Assembly: GCA_029251375.1 (NCBI GenBank)
Contig: JAQXDL010000051.1
Span: 1 to 64,000 of the forward strand
Source of the DNA: Pseudomonadales bacterium
GTDB lineage: Bacteria; Pseudomonadota; Gammaproteobacteria; Pseudomonadales; Azotimanducaceae
Direction of reading: 5' to 3'
Length of the DNA stretch: 64,000 bases
The notes beneath the pieces are model-generated. The model ran no database searches, was not told where the DNA came from, and saw nothing but the letters and a program-made list of their open reading frames with translations. Position numbers and translations under genes: made by a program. Shown in pieces: positions 63,946 to 64,000 of the stretch. Position 1 is the first letter of the stretch, and every line of letters begins with the position of its first letter.

Positions 63946-63973
63946 ACGTTGATACAGCTAAGTTGATACAGCT
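63946..63973. repeat. 14-bp tandem duplication near the right edge
   Basis: ACGTTGATACAGCT is followed by AAGTTGATACAGCT, one mismatch, about 80 bp after sppA. The rest of the window (63870-64000) has no recognisable gene. Confidence 0.75.
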
Positions 63974-64000
63974 GTCTCGCTGAATCTGCAGCCTGGTATG

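Noticed and set aside
1-64000. Insertion sequences, prophage, tRNA or rRNA genes
   Set aside because: I found no transposase, phage structural genes, cloverleaf-like sequences or rRNA segments; the only recombinase is the integron integrase.

Overview
The window looks like chromosomal DNA of an aerobic, heterotrophic gammaproteobacterium, probably marine or aquatic. The evidence is a gamma-type LexA operator (CTGT-N8-ACAG), a type II secretion operon, a liu leucine-degradation operon under a MerR-type regulator, an ETF/ETF-QO electron chain, MoaA, SppA and moderate base composition. The genus cannot be fixed from the sequence alone.

Region 1 (1-4730). A chromosomal integron platform lies at the left edge. 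A partial gene reads leftward off the window where a first cassette would be, followed by an attI-like stretch with repeated 12-14 bp motifs. A perfect LexA box then precedes the integron integrase gene intI, and only 2 bp after intI comes a complete dnaE2/imuC error-prone polymerase gene. One SOS operator therefore appears to drive both cassette shuffling and mutagenic polymerase synthesis. This is the most interesting arrangement in the window.

Region 2 (4785-12894). A gspE-F-G-H-I-J-K-L-M operon on the minus strand encodes the inner-membrane and pseudopilus parts of a type II secretion system; gspC, gspD and gspO are not in the window. Region 3 (13254-21831) is a plus-strand set: LysR regulator, pyrB, cysK, an HSL-type esterase, dusC, a KefB/YbaL-like antiporter and a DadA-like FAD oxidoreductase. 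Region 4 (21865-28437) holds a homocysteine methyltransferase/FAH-hydrolase pair, a family III CoA transferase, a membrane protein of unknown role, an outer-membrane-like protein, a flavin-fold oxidase and a small DUF6435 protein. Region 5 (28768-30609) is a large prepilin-like protein with tandem-95-like and LamG-like domains.

Region 6 (31084-37207) is the liuR-liuA-liuB-liuD operon plus a glutathione transferase, with a 16-bp perfect palindrome in the promoter. Region 7 (37614-53801) is rich in acyl-CoA and redox metabolism: an MFS transporter, two SDRs, a VOC protein with GltS, a GFA protein, a paired acyl-CoA dehydrogenase, an aldehyde dehydrogenase, a COG0523 GTPase, an amidohydrolase, etfBA and the divergent ETF-ubiquinone oxidoreductase. 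The acyl-CoA dehydrogenases, including LiuA, would pass electrons through ETF to ETF-QO and the quinone pool. Region 8 (53940-63869) has a DUF1285 protein, moaA, a YiiX-like papain-fold hydrolase, a compact acyl-CoA ligase/GNAT/murF cluster, a HAD phosphatase and sppA.

A window-wide oddity is the number of short tandem duplications with 11-15 bp units, mostly in intergenic gaps and a few inside genes. No rRNA, tRNA, CRISPR array, prophage or insertion sequence was seen.
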